A stretch of DNA of 52,205 nt. Source: Actinomadura hibisca NBRC 15177 (GTDB lineage: Bacteria; Actinomycetota; Actinomycetes; Streptosporangiales; Streptosporangiaceae). A program made the translations under genes and the position numbers. The stretch spans positions 1 through 52,205 of the forward strand of contig NZ_BCRO01000066.1 in NCBI RefSeq assembly GCF_001552635.1, written 5' to 3'. The notes under the pieces were generated by a model. The model was not told the origin of the DNA and did not search any database. It worked only from the letters and a program-made list of their open reading frames with translations. Below, piece by piece: positions 27,601-37,289 of the stretch. Within the stretch, counting starts at the first letter, position 1. The number at the start of each line of letters is the position of its first letter.

Positions 27601-29292
27601 CTACACGCTCGCGCGCAGCTCCCGCTTGAGGATCTTGCCGACGGGGTTGCGGGGCAGCGCGTCGCGGATCTCCAGCCGCTCGGGCAGCTTGTAGGAGGCG
27701 ATGTGCAGGCCGCGCAGGAACTCCACCAGCTCCTCCAGCGTCAACGTCGCCCCTTCGGCCAGGACGGCGACCGCGCAGATCCGCTCGCCGAGCACCTGGT
27801 CGGGATAGCCGACGACGGCGACCTCCGTGACCGCCGGATGCTGGGCGATCAGGCCCTCCAGCTCGGCGGCGGCGATGTTCATGCCGCCCCGGATGACCAG
27901 GTCCTTGGCCCGGTCGACGTAGCGGATGAACTGGCCCCGGTCGCCCGCGATTTCGAAGATGTCGCCGCTCTTCAGGAAGCCCCGCTCGTCGAACGGGCTG
28001 GCCAGCTCCGAACCGTTCAGGTACCCGGCGAAGATCTGCGGGCCCTTGAGGCGCAGCTCGCCGGGGCGGCCCGGCTCGGTGATGTCCTCCTCGGTGAGCA
28101 GGTCCACCACGCGCATGGTCGTCCACTCGTTGGCGCGGGCGGCCCACCGCACGCCCGGCACGCCGTAGCGCGGGAAGTAGCGGGCGCGGTCGTCGGGGTC
28201 GGGCACCTCGTAGGGGTCGGTGAGCATCCCGGCGCCCTCGTTGGAGCCGAAGAAGTTGATGACGCCGATGCCGTGCCGCTCCTGCCAGCCGCGCACCATC
28301 GCCGGGGACAGCGGGGCCGAACCCGAGCCGATCCGGGTCAACGAGGAGATGTCGACGGTCTTGAGCACGTCCTCGCGGGCCAGCAGCATGTTCAGCAGCG
28401 CGGGCGCGGCGACGGTGTAGGTGACGCGCTCGCGCTGCACCTGGCCGAGGAAGGTCGGCAGGTCGAACGGGTGGTGCTGGACGAACACGCAGCCGACCGT
28501 CAGCCACGGCAGGAAGATCCCGGCGAACCCCGCCATGTTCACCACCGGGAACGGGTTGAGCAGCACGTCGTCGCGGGTCATGCGGGGCGCGTCCCGGCAC
28601 ACGGCGGCGATGGCGAGCCAGTCGTTGTGGCAGCGCGGCACGCCCTTCGGGGTGCTCTCGGTGCCGGAGGTCCAGCAGATGGTGACGCAGTCGTTGGGGT
28701 CGGCGGGATGGGCGGCCGCGTAGGCGGCGACTTCCGAGACGTCGCAGGGCTCGGCGAGTTCGGCGTCGAGGGAGACCACGCCGGGCGGGAGGTCGTCGCC
28801 GTAGGCCAGGACCAGGCGCAGGTCCGGCAGGTCGAGCCCGGCGACCTCGGCCGCGATGGGACGGCCGCCGAAGTCGGCGACGGTGACGTGCGCGACGAAC
28901 CCGGCCAGGCGGGCGAGCTGCGTCGTCTCGTGCTCGCGGTACTGGACCGGCAGCGGCGAGACGATCACGCCGAGCCGCCAGCACGCCAGGTAGAGGGCGA
29001 CCTGCTCGACGGTGTTGGGCAGCTGCACGCCCACCACGTCGCCCTGGCCGAGGCCGTGCCGCAGCAGGACGGCGGCGAGCCGGCCGGCCTCGGCGTCCAG
29101 CTCCGCCCAGGTCAGGCGGCGCGGCGGGCGGCCGACCAGGTCGGCCTTGTTGGCCGGGTCGACGATCGCGAGCCGGTCCGGGGCCTCGCGGACACGTTCG
29201 CGGAACAGCGCGTCCAGCGTGTCGTCGCCCCACCATCCGGCGGCGGTGTATTCGGCCACCCGTGCGGGCGGGTGCAGCTTCCGTGCGCCCAT
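27601..29292 (-). CDS. AMP-forming acyl-CoA ligase
   Basis: The 563-residue adenylate-forming enzyme has the P-loop motif TSGTESTPKGVPR and later motifs FFGSNEGAG, KSGDIFEI, IRYVDRAKDLVIRGGMNI and the C-terminal catalytic-Lys motif NPVGKILKREL. It activates a carboxylic acid to its CoA thioester. The substrate (fatty, cyclic or aromatic acid) cannot be decided from sequence. The ATG at 29292 follows GGGAGGAAGAG; the frame stays open far upstream, but that extension is a shadow of the next genes. It is convergent with the thiolase at 26391 and lies 20 bases after the LLM oxidoreductase gene, so those two are co-transcribed. Confidence 0.92.
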   Translation of the reverse strand: MGARKLHPPARVAEYTAAGWWGDDTLDALFRERVREAPDRLAIVDPANKADLVGRPPRRLTWAELDAEAGRLAAVLLRHGLGQGDVVGVQLPNTVEQVALYLACWRLGVIVSPLPVQYREHETTQLARLAGFVAHVTVADFGGRPIAAEVAGLDLPDLRLVLAYGDDLPPGVVSLDAELAEPCDVSEVAAYAAAHPADPNDCVTICWTSGTESTPKGVPRCHNDWLAIAAVCRDAPRMTRDDVLLNPFPVVNMAGFAGIFLPWLTVGCVFVQHHPFDLPTFLGQVQRERVTYTVAAPALLNMLLAREDVLKTVDISSLTRIGSGSAPLSPAMVRGWQERHGIGVINFFGSNEGAGMLTDPYEVPDPDDRARYFPRYGVPGVRWAARANEWTTMRVVDLLTEEDITEPGRPGELRLKGPQIFAGYLNGSELASPFDERGFLKSGDIFEIAGDRGQFIRYVDRAKDLVIRGGMNIAAAELEGLIAQHPAVTEVAVVGYPDQVLGERICAVAVLAEGATLTLEELVEFLRGLHIASYKLPERLEIRDALPRNPVGKILKRELRASV

Positions 29293-29312
29293 CTCTTCCT
29301 CCCAGCGGGTCG

Positions 29313-30287
29313 TCAGGCGAGCGGCCTGACCGCTTCCAGGGTCCGTGCGCCGCCGGGGTCGCCGCCGGTGCTGGCGGCGATGACGACGATCTCGTCCACT
29401 CCGGCGGCCGCGTACTCGGCGATCCGGTCGCCGATCGCGGCGGTGTCCCCCACCAGGCCGACGGCGGCGGGCAGCTCGGGCGGCACCGCCGCCAGCAGCT
29501 CGCGCGGGTGCGGCCGGGTGCGGGCGAACTCCACGACCTCGCCGAAGCCCGCCTCGGCGAACATCTCGCCGTAGCCGGGCTGGGCCAGGTAGCCGACGAC
29601 GCCCCGGCGGATCTGCTCCAGCGCCTCGGGCGTCGGGTCGGCGGCGGCGGTCGCCCACACCGCCACGCGGGGCGCGGGGCGTCCGGCGGCGGCGGCCTCG
29701 GCGCGCATCGCGGCGGTCAGCGCGGCGGCGGACGCGGGCGTGATCAGGTTGAGCACCATGCGGTCGGCGTGCCGGGCGGCGGTGCGGACGGCGGCGGGCC
29801 CGAACGCGGCGACGGTCAGCCCCGACGCGGGCGCGGGCAGCCGCAGCCGGTAGCCGCGGGTGCGGACGACCTCGCCGTCCTGGCTGACCTTCTCGCCGTC
29901 CAGGAAGGCGCGCAGCGCGGTGGCGGTCTCGCGCAGCCGGACGCCGGGACGGGAGCCGTCGCGGCCGTGCCACTCCCCCACGACGACGGGGCTGGAGCTG
30001 CCGATCGCCACGTCCACGCGGCGGCCGGTCAGCGCGGCGACCGACGCCACGCCGCGCGCGATGGACATGGGGTCGCGGACGGCGACGGCGAGGGGCCCGA
30101 GCGTCAGCGGGATGCGCTCGGTCCGCTGGGCGACGGCGGTGGCCAGGGCGAAGACGTCGTAGGTGGCCATCTCGCCGAGCCACAGTCCGCCGTAGTCCAG
30201 CCGGTCGGCGGCCGCCGCCGTGCGGAGGGCCTCCTCCGGTGGACGGTCCTGCCAGTACCCGGGCGACGCCGACAACGCGAGCACCAT
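29313..30287 (-). CDS. LLM-class (F420-type) oxidoreductase
   Basis: The 324-residue luciferase-like TIM-barrel protein has typical segments: YGGLWLGEMATYDVFALATAVAQRTE, PLAVAVRDPMSIARGVASVAALTGRR and DVAIGSSSPVVV. In actinobacteria such proteins usually use F420; FMN cannot be excluded. Its function in the island may be a redox step on an acyl or hydroxyl intermediate (inference). A purine-rich GGAGAGGGGGCGGG precedes the ATG. It is divergent from mscR, and the intergenic region carries the second copy of the shared motif. Confidence 0.87.
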   Translation of the reverse strand: MVLALSASPGYWQDRPPEEALRTAAAADRLDYGGLWLGEMATYDVFALATAVAQRTERIPLTLGPLAVAVRDPMSIARGVASVAALTGRRVDVAIGSSSPVVVGEWHGRDGSRPGVRLRETATALRAFLDGEKVSQDGEVVRTRGYRLRLPAPASGLTVAAFGPAAVRTAARHADRMVLNLITPASAAALTAAMRAEAAAAGRPAPRVAVWATAAADPTPEALEQIRRGVVGYLAQPGYGEMFAEAGFGEVVEFARTRPHPRELLAAVPPELPAAVGLVGDTAAIGDRIAEYAAAGVDEIVVIAASTGGDPGGARTLEAVRPLA

Positions 30288-30328
30288 CCCGCCCCCTCTC
30301 CCCGGCTCGTCCGGCCAGGTCAGACCAA

Positions 30329-30348
30329 ACTACAGTAAACGAAGTGAC
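30329..30348. promoter_or_regulatory. Candidate operator shared by divergent catabolic promoters (site 2)
   Basis: ACTACAGTAAACGAAGTGAC lies between the LLM oxidoreductase gene and mscR. It shares ACTACA and the pattern AAC-N2-AGT-N-AC with site 1 at 26351 (14 of 20 identical). On the minus strand TGTAGTTT could be an extended -10 element for the LLM/ligase unit. Surrounding sequence is much more GC-rich, which makes the match notable. Confidence 0.5.
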
Positions 30349-30423
30349 ATCGTCAGCCCCCTGATCTCCCTTAGGGTCGGAGGGAGGCGAACGCGACGGA
30401 ACGCGACGGAAAGGGCGGCGACG

Positions 30424-31509
30424 ATGGCGCAGCAGGTACGCGGAGTGATCGCACCGGGCAGGGGGGAACCGGTCCGCATCGAGACGATCACCATCCCCGA
30501 CCCGGGGCCGGGCGAGGCGGTGGTGCAGGTGCAGGCGTGCGGGGTGTGCCACACCGACCTGCACTACCGCGAGGGCGGCATCAACGACGAGTTCCCCTTC
30601 CTGCTGGGCCACGAGGCGGCCGGGATCGTGGAGAGCGTCGGCGCGGGCGTCACCGAGGTCGCGCCGGGCGACTTCGTGGTGCTGAACTGGCGGGCGGTGT
30701 GCGGGCAGTGTCGCGCCTGCCTGCGCGGACGTCCCTGGTACTGCTTCAACACCCACAACGCCACGCAGAAGATGACCCTGGCCGACGGCACCGAACTGTC
30801 GCCCGCGCTGGGCATCGGGGCGTTCGCGGACAAGACGCTGGTGGCCGCCGGGCAGTGCACCAAGGTCGATCCCGCCGCCAAGCCCGAGGTCGCGGGACTG
30901 CTGGGCTGCGGCGTGATGGCCGGGCTCGGGGCCGCCATCAACACCGGCGGCGTGGGGCGCGGTGACAGCGTGGCGGTGATCGGCTGCGGCGGCGTCGGCG
31001 CGGCGGCCGTGCTGGGCGCGCGCCTGGCCGGGGCCGCCAAGATCATCGCGATCGACCTGGACGAGCGCAAGCTGACCACCGCCACCGGGCTGGGCGCGAC
31101 CCACACCGTCCACGCCAAGGACACCGACGTGGTGGAAGCGGTGCGGGAGCTGACCGGCGGGTTCGGCGCGGACGTGGTGATCGACGCCGTCGGCCTCCCC
31201 GCCACCTACGAGCAGGCGTTCTACGCCCGCGACCTCGCCGGGACCGTGGTGCTGGTCGGGGTGCCCACCCCGGAGATGAAGCTGGAACTGCCGCTGCTGG
31301 ACGTGTTCGGCCGGGGCGGGGCGCTGAAGTCCTCCTGGTACGGCGACTGCCTGCCCTCGCGCGACTTCCCCATGCTGATCGACCTGTACCTGCAGGGCCG
31401 CCTCGACCTGGAGGCGTTCGTCACCGAGACCATCGGCCTGGACGGCGTCGAGGCCGCCTTCGACAAGATGCACCACGGCGACGTGCTGCGCTCGGTGGTG
31501 GTGCTGTGA
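30424..31509 (+). CDS. mscR: S-(hydroxymethyl)mycothiol dehydrogenase / S-nitrosomycothiol reductase
   Basis: The 361-residue zinc alcohol dehydrogenase closely follows the mycobacterial MscR (Rv2259) sequence pattern: ACGVCHTDLHYREGGINDE, LLGHEAAGIVE, CGQCRACLRGRPWYCF, and KSSWYGDCLPSRDFPMLID. The catalytic zinc ligands are C42 and H63; the structural zinc ligands are C93, C96, C99 and C107. The NAD-binding motif is VIGCGGVGAAAV. It oxidises the formaldehyde-mycothiol adduct and can reduce nitrosomycothiol. The stop overlaps the next gene's ATG as TGATG, the same mscR-MBL pairing seen in mycobacteria (Rv2259-Rv2260). Confidence 0.95.
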   Translation: MAQQVRGVIAPGRGEPVRIETITIPDPGPGEAVVQVQACGVCHTDLHYREGGINDEFPFLLGHEAAGIVESVGAGVTEVAPGDFVVLNWRAVCGQCRACLRGRPWYCFNTHNATQKMTLADGTELSPALGIGAFADKTLVAAGQCTKVDPAAKPEVAGLLGCGVMAGLGAAINTGGVGRGDSVAVIGCGGVGAAAVLGARLAGAAKIIAIDLDERKLTTATGLGATHTVHAKDTDVVEAVRELTGGFGADVVIDAVGLPATYEQAFYARDLAGTVVLVGVPTPEMKLELPLLDVFGRGGALKSSWYGDCLPSRDFPMLIDLYLQGRLDLEAFVTETIGLDGVEAAFDKMHHGDVLRSVVVL

Positions 31510-32138
31510 TGGCCGCCCGCGTCGAGCACCTGGTCACCTCCGGCACCTTCTCGCTGGACGGCGGCACCTGGGAGGTGGACAACAACGTGTGGATCGTCGG
31601 CGACGACGCCGAGTGCCTGGTGATCGACGCCGCGCACGACGCCGACGCCATCGCCGCCGCCGTGGGCGACCGGCGGCTGGTGGCGATCGTGTCCACGCAC
31701 GGGCACGACGACCACGTCGACGCCGCGCCCGCCCTGTCCGCCCGGACCGGCGCGCCCGTCCTGCTGCACCCCGACGACCTGATGCTCTGGAAGCAGAAGC
31801 ACCCCGACATCGAGCCGACCGCCGAACTGGCCGACGGCCAGACCCTCTCGGTCGCGGGCGTGGACCTGACGGTGCTGCACACCCCCGGCCACTCCCCCGG
31901 CGCGGTGTGCCTGCACGCCCCGGCGCTGGGCACGGTGTTCTCCGGCGACACGCTCTTCCAGGGCGGTCCGGGGGCCACCGGCCGGTCGTTCTCGGACTTC
32001 CCGACCATCATCGAGTCGATCCGCGAGCGGCTGCTCACCCTGCCGCCCGACACCGTCGTGCGGACCGGGCACGGCGACAGCACGACGATCGGCGACGAGG
32101 CCCCGCACCTCGACGAGTGGATCGCACGCGGCCACTGA
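31509..32138 (+). CDS. MBL-fold hydrolase of the mscR operon
   Basis: The 209-residue metallo-beta-lactamase-fold protein has the motif STHGHDDHVD, then HTPGHSPGAVCLH, FSGDTLFQGGPG and TGHGDSTTIG. By analogy with glyoxalase II and S-formylglutathione hydrolase logic, it may hydrolyse the S-formylmycothiol made by MscR (inference; the conserved pairing supports it). The ATG shares one base with the mscR stop. The GTG three bases earlier is in frame but less favoured. Confidence 0.9.
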   Translation: MAARVEHLVTSGTFSLDGGTWEVDNNVWIVGDDAECLVIDAAHDADAIAAAVGDRRLVAIVSTHGHDDHVDAAPALSARTGAPVLLHPDDLMLWKQKHPDIEPTAELADGQTLSVAGVDLTVLHTPGHSPGAVCLHAPALGTVFSGDTLFQGGPGATGRSFSDFPTIIESIRERLLTLPPDTVVRTGHGDSTTIGDEAPHLDEWIARGH

Positions 32139-32153
32139 CCGGCCCGGGAACGA

Positions 32154-32185
32154 GGCGGCGGCCCCTTTCTCCTGGGGCCGCCGCC
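32154..32185 (+). terminator. Terminator after the mscR-MBL operon
   Basis: A perfect 12-bp GC-rich stem (GGCGGCGGCCCC at 32154-32165 with 32174-32185) with an 8-base loop lies 16 bases after the MBL stop. It is followed by the T-containing tail CGTTCTGTATCT. It is the best intrinsic terminator in the window. Confidence 0.85.
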
Positions 32186-32342
32186 CGTTCTGTATCTCCC
32201 TGGGGCCAGACGAACCTGTCCTGCCGGATATGACCCGATGGGGCTATCACCGCCGGAAGACGAGACGCCGGGCGGTGGTGCGGCATAGTGTCCCCTTGAT
32301 CCGAATCCGGGGCCACGGGGGTCCGGCGATCTGGGAGGTGGG

Positions 32343-33119
32343 ATGCGGCCCAAGGGACCGCAAGCCGCAGTCGTGACGGCCTGCCTGGCGCTCGCCGGGT
32401 GCGGCACCGCCTCCGGCGCCTCCACCGGGGCGGGGGCGCTGAACGTGCCGCCGCCGAGGGCCACCGCACCGGCGTCGGCCCCCGCGAGCGTCCCGCCCTC
32501 CGTCTTCCCGACCACCTCGCCGGGGGCGGCGGTCGCCGAGCGGGACGACCGGCCGTTGAAGCCGCTCGGCAAGCCCCGCTCCTGGCGGATCACCACCTAC
32601 TACACCGCCGTCCAGTCGTTCCACGGCGGCAAGCCGACGCCGGTGCGGGGCTGCCCCAAGCTGCACTGCTCATGGGGGAAGACGCCGCTCGGCTCCTACC
32701 CGGCCGACTTCCTGAAGATCATCAAGATCGAGGGCAGCGGCCGTATCACGGCGGGTCCGCACCAGGGCCGGTATCTGAACTGGTCGCACAGCGTCGGCTG
32801 GTGGCTGGACACCACGACCCGCGACTCGGGCGCGCGGCCGCTGCGCGCGTGGGGGTCGGCGGCGGCCGACAAGGACGTGCTGGCGCGCGGGCAGCGCTTC
32901 ACCGTCACCGACTGCGGCCGGACGCCCAACGGCAAGGCGATCCCCGCCAGGGTGTGCGACGCCTTCCGCAAGGCCGACTGGACGGTGACCGACGTGTTCC
33001 GTCCCGGATACGGCGGCGAGCACCACGCCGACGTCTACATCGGCGAGGAGACGGGCCCGGGGTTCGCCAAGTCGCCGTTCTACACCACGCTGCGCGGAGC
33101 GACGCTGGGCGCGCCCTGA
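32343..33119 (+). CDS. Predicted lipoprotein with a 3D/double-psi-barrel-like domain
   Basis: The 258-residue protein has a short signal peptide ending in lipobox LAGC (Cys20). A Pro/Ala/Thr-rich spacer follows to about residue 70, then a domain starting WRITTYYTAVQSFHGG. Three aspartates in VTDCG, WTVTDVF and HADVYIGEE resemble the Asp triad of 3D/DPBB domains found in MltA-type wall enzymes. There are four cysteines in the domain (GCPKLHC, DCG, VCD) that could form disulfides. The family call is tentative. GGGAGG sits four bases before the ATG. It is a single gene between two terminators. Confidence 0.7.
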   Translation: MRPKGPQAAVVTACLALAGCGTASGASTGAGALNVPPPRATAPASAPASVPPSVFPTTSPGAAVAERDDRPLKPLGKPRSWRITTYYTAVQSFHGGKPTPVRGCPKLHCSWGKTPLGSYPADFLKIIKIEGSGRITAGPHQGRYLNWSHSVGWWLDTTTRDSGARPLRAWGSAAADKDVLARGQRFTVTDCGRTPNGKAIPARVCDAFRKADWTVTDVFRPGYGGEHHADVYIGEETGPGFAKSPFYTTLRGATLGAP

Positions 33120-33137
33120 CCACTCCCCGGCCTGCAA

Positions 33138-33172
33138 CGGGACGCGGGCGGCGCGACACTCGGCGCGTCCCG
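33138..33172. terminator. Bidirectional hairpin between lipoprotein and adenylate cyclase genes
   Basis: CGGGACGCG (33138-33146) pairs perfectly with CGCGTCCCG (33164-33172) across a 17-base loop, exactly between the ends of two convergent genes. Confidence 0.6.
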
Positions 33173-33198
33173 GCCGCTCCTGACCCACCGCTCCTGGC

Positions 33199-34845
33199 CT
33201 ACAGTTCGACGGCCGGTTGCGGCACGCGGTCGACGACGCGGCGGGGCGAGGCCAGGCGGGTCGCCTTCGTGCGTCCGCGCAGCGTGACCTCCTCGCCCAG
33301 CGACCAGCGGGCGCCTTCCTCCGCGCCGGCGGCCTCCACCACCGTGCCCGAGGCCAGCACCAGGTCCGGGGTGGTCTTGGCCAGGTCGGTGAGGCGGGCG
33401 GCCTCGTTCACCGGGTCGCCGATCACGGTGTACTCGAACCGCTCCTCGGCGCCGATGTGCCCGGCGACGGCCTCGCCCGCCGACACGCCCACCGCCGCGC
33501 GCAGCCCCGGCACCTCGGTGCGCAGCCGCTCGGCCAGCTCGCGGGAGGCGGCCAGGGCGCGGGCCGCCGCGCCCTCCAGCGCCAGCGGCGCCCCGAAGAT
33601 CGCCAGGGCGGCGTCGCCCTCGAACTTGTTGATCCAGCCGCCGTGCCGGCCGATCACCTCGACCACCACCGCGAAGAAGGCGTTGAGCAGCGTGACGACC
33701 TCGGTGGGCGGCCGGTCGGCGGCCAGCCGGGTGGAGCCGATGATGTCCACGAAGATCACCGCGACCTCGCGCTGCTCGCCGCCCAGGTCCACGCCGTGCT
33801 CCAGCGCGACCCGGGCGACGTCCGTGCCGACCTGGCGGCCGAACAGGTCCTGGAGGCGGGCGTGCTCGCGCAGCCCGGCGGCCATGTGGTTGAACCCGGC
33901 CTGGAGCAGCCCGACCTCGCTGGCGTCGTAGACCGGGACCTGCACCTCCAGGTCGCCGTGCTCCACCCGGGCGAGGCCGAGCCGCACCGACTCCACCGGG
34001 TCGGCGATGGCGCGGGCCGCGCCGTAGGTGACGCCGAAGCCGACGACCAGCGCGGTGCCGCCGAGCGCCAGCACCGCCAGCGCGAACTGCGACAGGTCGA
34101 CCTCGGCGATGAGGAACGAGCCGACCGCCAGCACCATCAGGCCCAGGATCGGCACCGCCGTGCCCAGCGCCCAGGCCAGCACCGAGCGGGCGACCACGCC
34201 CGGCAGCCCGGTGCGCTGCGGCACGCCCGACGCCAGCGCCGTGGTGACCGCGCGGCGCAACATGCGCTCGGTGAGCAGGTAGACGATGGTGCAGGTGGTG
34301 AGGCCGCCCAGCAGGCTGGTCAGGCCCAGCTTGACCGCCAGCAGCGCGGAGAACGGCAGGTTGATCACGACCCAGCCGACCGTGCCGATGCCCCACAGCG
34401 TGAGGTGCACCGCCATCAGCCGCACCGGCCCGTACAGCAGCAGCGCGCGCTCACGGCGGTCGGGCTCGGCGTGCCGGTCCACCAGGCGGCGCACCCGGCG
34501 GAAGAAACGTTCGCCGAGCACCAGGCCGACCGGCACCGCCGCGACCACGTACGCCGCGAAGATCCAGAGATTGAGCTCGGTCAGCCAGCCGGGGGTCGCG
34601 CCGCCGGGGTTGGGGACGACCAGGGTGAACAGCAGCACCACCAGCGCGCCGCCCAGGTTGGCCAGGCCGGTCGCGACGGTGACCAGCACGCGGGCGCGGC
34701 GGGCGATGCGGGCGCGGGAGTCTTCGGGCGAGCCGTCGAGCAGCCGCCACAGGAAGCCGAACGGGGTGCGCGGCGGCCGGGCGACCCGGCCGGCCCCGGG
34801 CGCCGGAACCGGCAGGGGAACCGGCGCCGCCTCCTCGATCTCCAT
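33199..34845 (-). CDS. Membrane class III adenylate cyclase with HAMP domain
   Basis: The 548-residue protein has about six transmembrane helices (residues 51-76, 92-113, 140-165, 170-192, 222-247, 257-277), a HAMP domain (278-332) and a class III cyclase domain (358-500). Metal-binding aspartates are D367 (FVDIIGST) and D411 (FEGDAALAIFG). K407 (INKFEGD) and D477 (VIGDPVN) are adenine-specifying, and N480 and R484 fit the transition-state residues. It should make cAMP in response to a membrane signal. The ATG has no Shine-Dalgarno sequence; TAGTCT eight bases upstream suggests a leaderless transcript. Confidence 0.93.
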   Translation of the reverse strand: MEIEEAAPVPLPVPAPGAGRVARPPRTPFGFLWRLLDGSPEDSRARIARRARVLVTVATGLANLGGALVVLLFTLVVPNPGGATPGWLTELNLWIFAAYVVAAVPVGLVLGERFFRRVRRLVDRHAEPDRRERALLLYGPVRLMAVHLTLWGIGTVGWVVINLPFSALLAVKLGLTSLLGGLTTCTIVYLLTERMLRRAVTTALASGVPQRTGLPGVVARSVLAWALGTAVPILGLMVLAVGSFLIAEVDLSQFALAVLALGGTALVVGFGVTYGAARAIADPVESVRLGLARVEHGDLEVQVPVYDASEVGLLQAGFNHMAAGLREHARLQDLFGRQVGTDVARVALEHGVDLGGEQREVAVIFVDIIGSTRLAADRPPTEVVTLLNAFFAVVVEVIGRHGGWINKFEGDAALAIFGAPLALEGAAARALAASRELAERLRTEVPGLRAAVGVSAGEAVAGHIGAEERFEYTVIGDPVNEAARLTDLAKTTPDLVLASGTVVEAAGAEEGARWSLGEEVTLRGRTKATRLASPRRVVDRVPQPAVEL

Positions 34846-34853
34846 GAGGCTGG

Positions 34854-34859
34854 AGACTA
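34854..34859 (-). promoter_or_regulatory. Possible -10 element for a leaderless cyclase mRNA
   Basis: TAGTCT on the minus strand ends eight bases before the cyclase ATG, and no ribosome binding site lies between. No clear -35 hexamer is visible, so this is tentative. Confidence 0.35.
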
Positions 34860-34969
34860 GCCGGTAACCTCCACTGTTCCGTACATCACACCTGTAACGG
34901 GAGGAACGTCACTCCCACCGCTCAGGTCCGCAGCGGCTCCAGCAGCCGGTGCGGGTCGCGCAGGGACCG

Positions 34970-36370
34970 TCAGGCCAGTTCTTCGATGAAGGCGGCGAGT
35001 TGGGTCAGGTTGCGGCATTCGTGCATCGGCACGATCTCGCCGTAGCGGGAGGCGGCCGAGTCGCCGGTGTCCCACTGGGCGCGGGGTTCGGGGTTCAGCC
35101 AGTAGGCGTGGCGGGAGCGGTCGGCGAGGCGGCGCAGGACCGGCAGCGACAGCTCGCCGTAGTTGGAGCGGGCGTCGCCCAGGACCAGCAGCGCCGTCCG
35201 GGAGGTGACCGCGTCGGCGTAGCGGTCCTCGAAGACCTTGATGGCGTGGCCGTAGTTGCTGCGGCCGGTGATCCACACCAGGTCGGCCTCGGCCGCCATC
35301 CGGGTCATCGCGTCGGCCACGTCCACGCCCGGCGCGAAGTACTTGGTGATCTCGTCGGTGGCGTCGATGAACGCGAAGGCCCGCACCTTGCTGAACTGCT
35401 CGCGCAGCGCGAACGTCAGCAGCAGCGTGAAGTGCGCGAACGCCGACACCGAGTCGCTGGCGTCGCACAGGATGACCAGCTCGGGGCGGTGCGGGCGGCG
35501 CGGCCGGTGCCGGGTGGTCAGCGGCACTCCCCCGCTGGCCAGCGACGCGCGCACGGTGCGGCGGAAGTCCAGGCGGCCCCGGTCCCCGGCGCGCTGCTTC
35601 CGCACCAGCCGCGCGGCCAGCCGCCGCGCCAGCGGGTACACCTCGCGGCGCAGCGCCGCCAGCTCGGCGCGTCCGGCGCGGTTGAAGTCCAGCTTCTCCA
35701 GCGGCGGCCGCACCGACAGGCGCGCGGTGCGCTCGACGCCGGTGTCCTCGGCGATGCGGCGGCGCACCTCGGCGGCCACCAGGTCCTGGAAGCGGGCGAT
35801 GCGGTCGGTGAAGGAGCGGCGCGCCACCCGCTCGGCCATGCCGCCGCGCTCCTGGCCGTTCAGCACGGCGTTGAGCAGGCCCGCCATCAGCGTCTCGGGC
35901 GACAGCGCGCGCAGCACCCCGGAGGAGAACCACGACTCCTGGCCCGGCGTCTGCCCGTACTCGGCGACGGCGTTGCGGGCGAACTGCCGCAACCCCGCGT
36001 CGTCGCCGCGCAGCAGCAGGTCGGCCAGCTCGCGGCGGCGCTCCTGCACCAGCGGGTCCAGCGGCGGCGGGACGGGCCGTCCCTCGCCGTCCAGGGTGCG
36101 GGCGGGCCGGCCGGCGGCGGTGTGCGCGGCGCCGTCGCCGAGCGCCGCGGGGAACCACAGGTCGAACAACATGTCGAACTGCGGCCGGTGCGCGGGCCGC
36201 TTGACCAGCGTGGCGGCGTAGGCCGCGCGCAGCGCCTCGCGGTCGAGCAGGTCGACCACCCGCATGGCGCGCACCGCGTCCAGGCCCTCGGCGACCGAGA
36301 CCGGCAGGCCCGCCTCGCGCAGCGCGGCGACGAACGCGGTGTGCCGGTCCACCAGAGACGCCATCGTCAC
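34970..36370 (-). CDS. VWA-domain (CoxE-like) protein
   Basis: The 466-residue protein has a C-terminal von Willebrand factor A domain whose metal-ion-dependent adhesion site is DASDS (D303, S305, S307), with ITGRSNYGHA and LVLGDARSNYG following. The N-terminal 280 residues are Arg/Leu-rich helical sequence typical of the CoxE/YehP-like group. It lies 46 bases downstream of a MoxR AAA+ ATPase. MoxR-VWA pairs act as chaperone or metal-insertion systems for partner complexes (known for the family); the client here is unknown. The start is GTG at 36370 or the ATG two codons later. Confidence 0.9.
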   Translation of the reverse strand: MTMASLVDRHTAFVAALREAGLPVSVAEGLDAVRAMRVVDLLDREALRAAYAATLVKRPAHRPQFDMLFDLWFPAALGDGAAHTAAGRPARTLDGEGRPVPPPLDPLVQERRRELADLLLRGDDAGLRQFARNAVAEYGQTPGQESWFSSGVLRALSPETLMAGLLNAVLNGQERGGMAERVARRSFTDRIARFQDLVAAEVRRRIAEDTGVERTARLSVRPPLEKLDFNRAGRAELAALRREVYPLARRLAARLVRKQRAGDRGRLDFRRTVRASLASGGVPLTTRHRPRRPHRPELVILCDASDSVSAFAHFTLLLTFALREQFSKVRAFAFIDATDEITKYFAPGVDVADAMTRMAAEADLVWITGRSNYGHAIKVFEDRYADAVTSRTALLVLGDARSNYGELSLPVLRRLADRSRHAYWLNPEPRAQWDTGDSAASRYGEIVPMHECRNLTQLAAFIEELA

Positions 36371-36416
36371 GCCCCGTTCCGCGTCCGCAGGTCCGTCATT
36401 CGCGGGCCGCCGTCTC

Positions 36417-37285
<869 letters not shown>

Positions 37286-37289
<4 letters not shown>

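Noticed and set aside
29293..31476. Frame extending the acyl-CoA ligase upstream to 1291 residues
   Set aside because: It runs antisense through mscR and across the LLM gene in another frame; the ligase has a good ATG and ribosome binding site at 29292.
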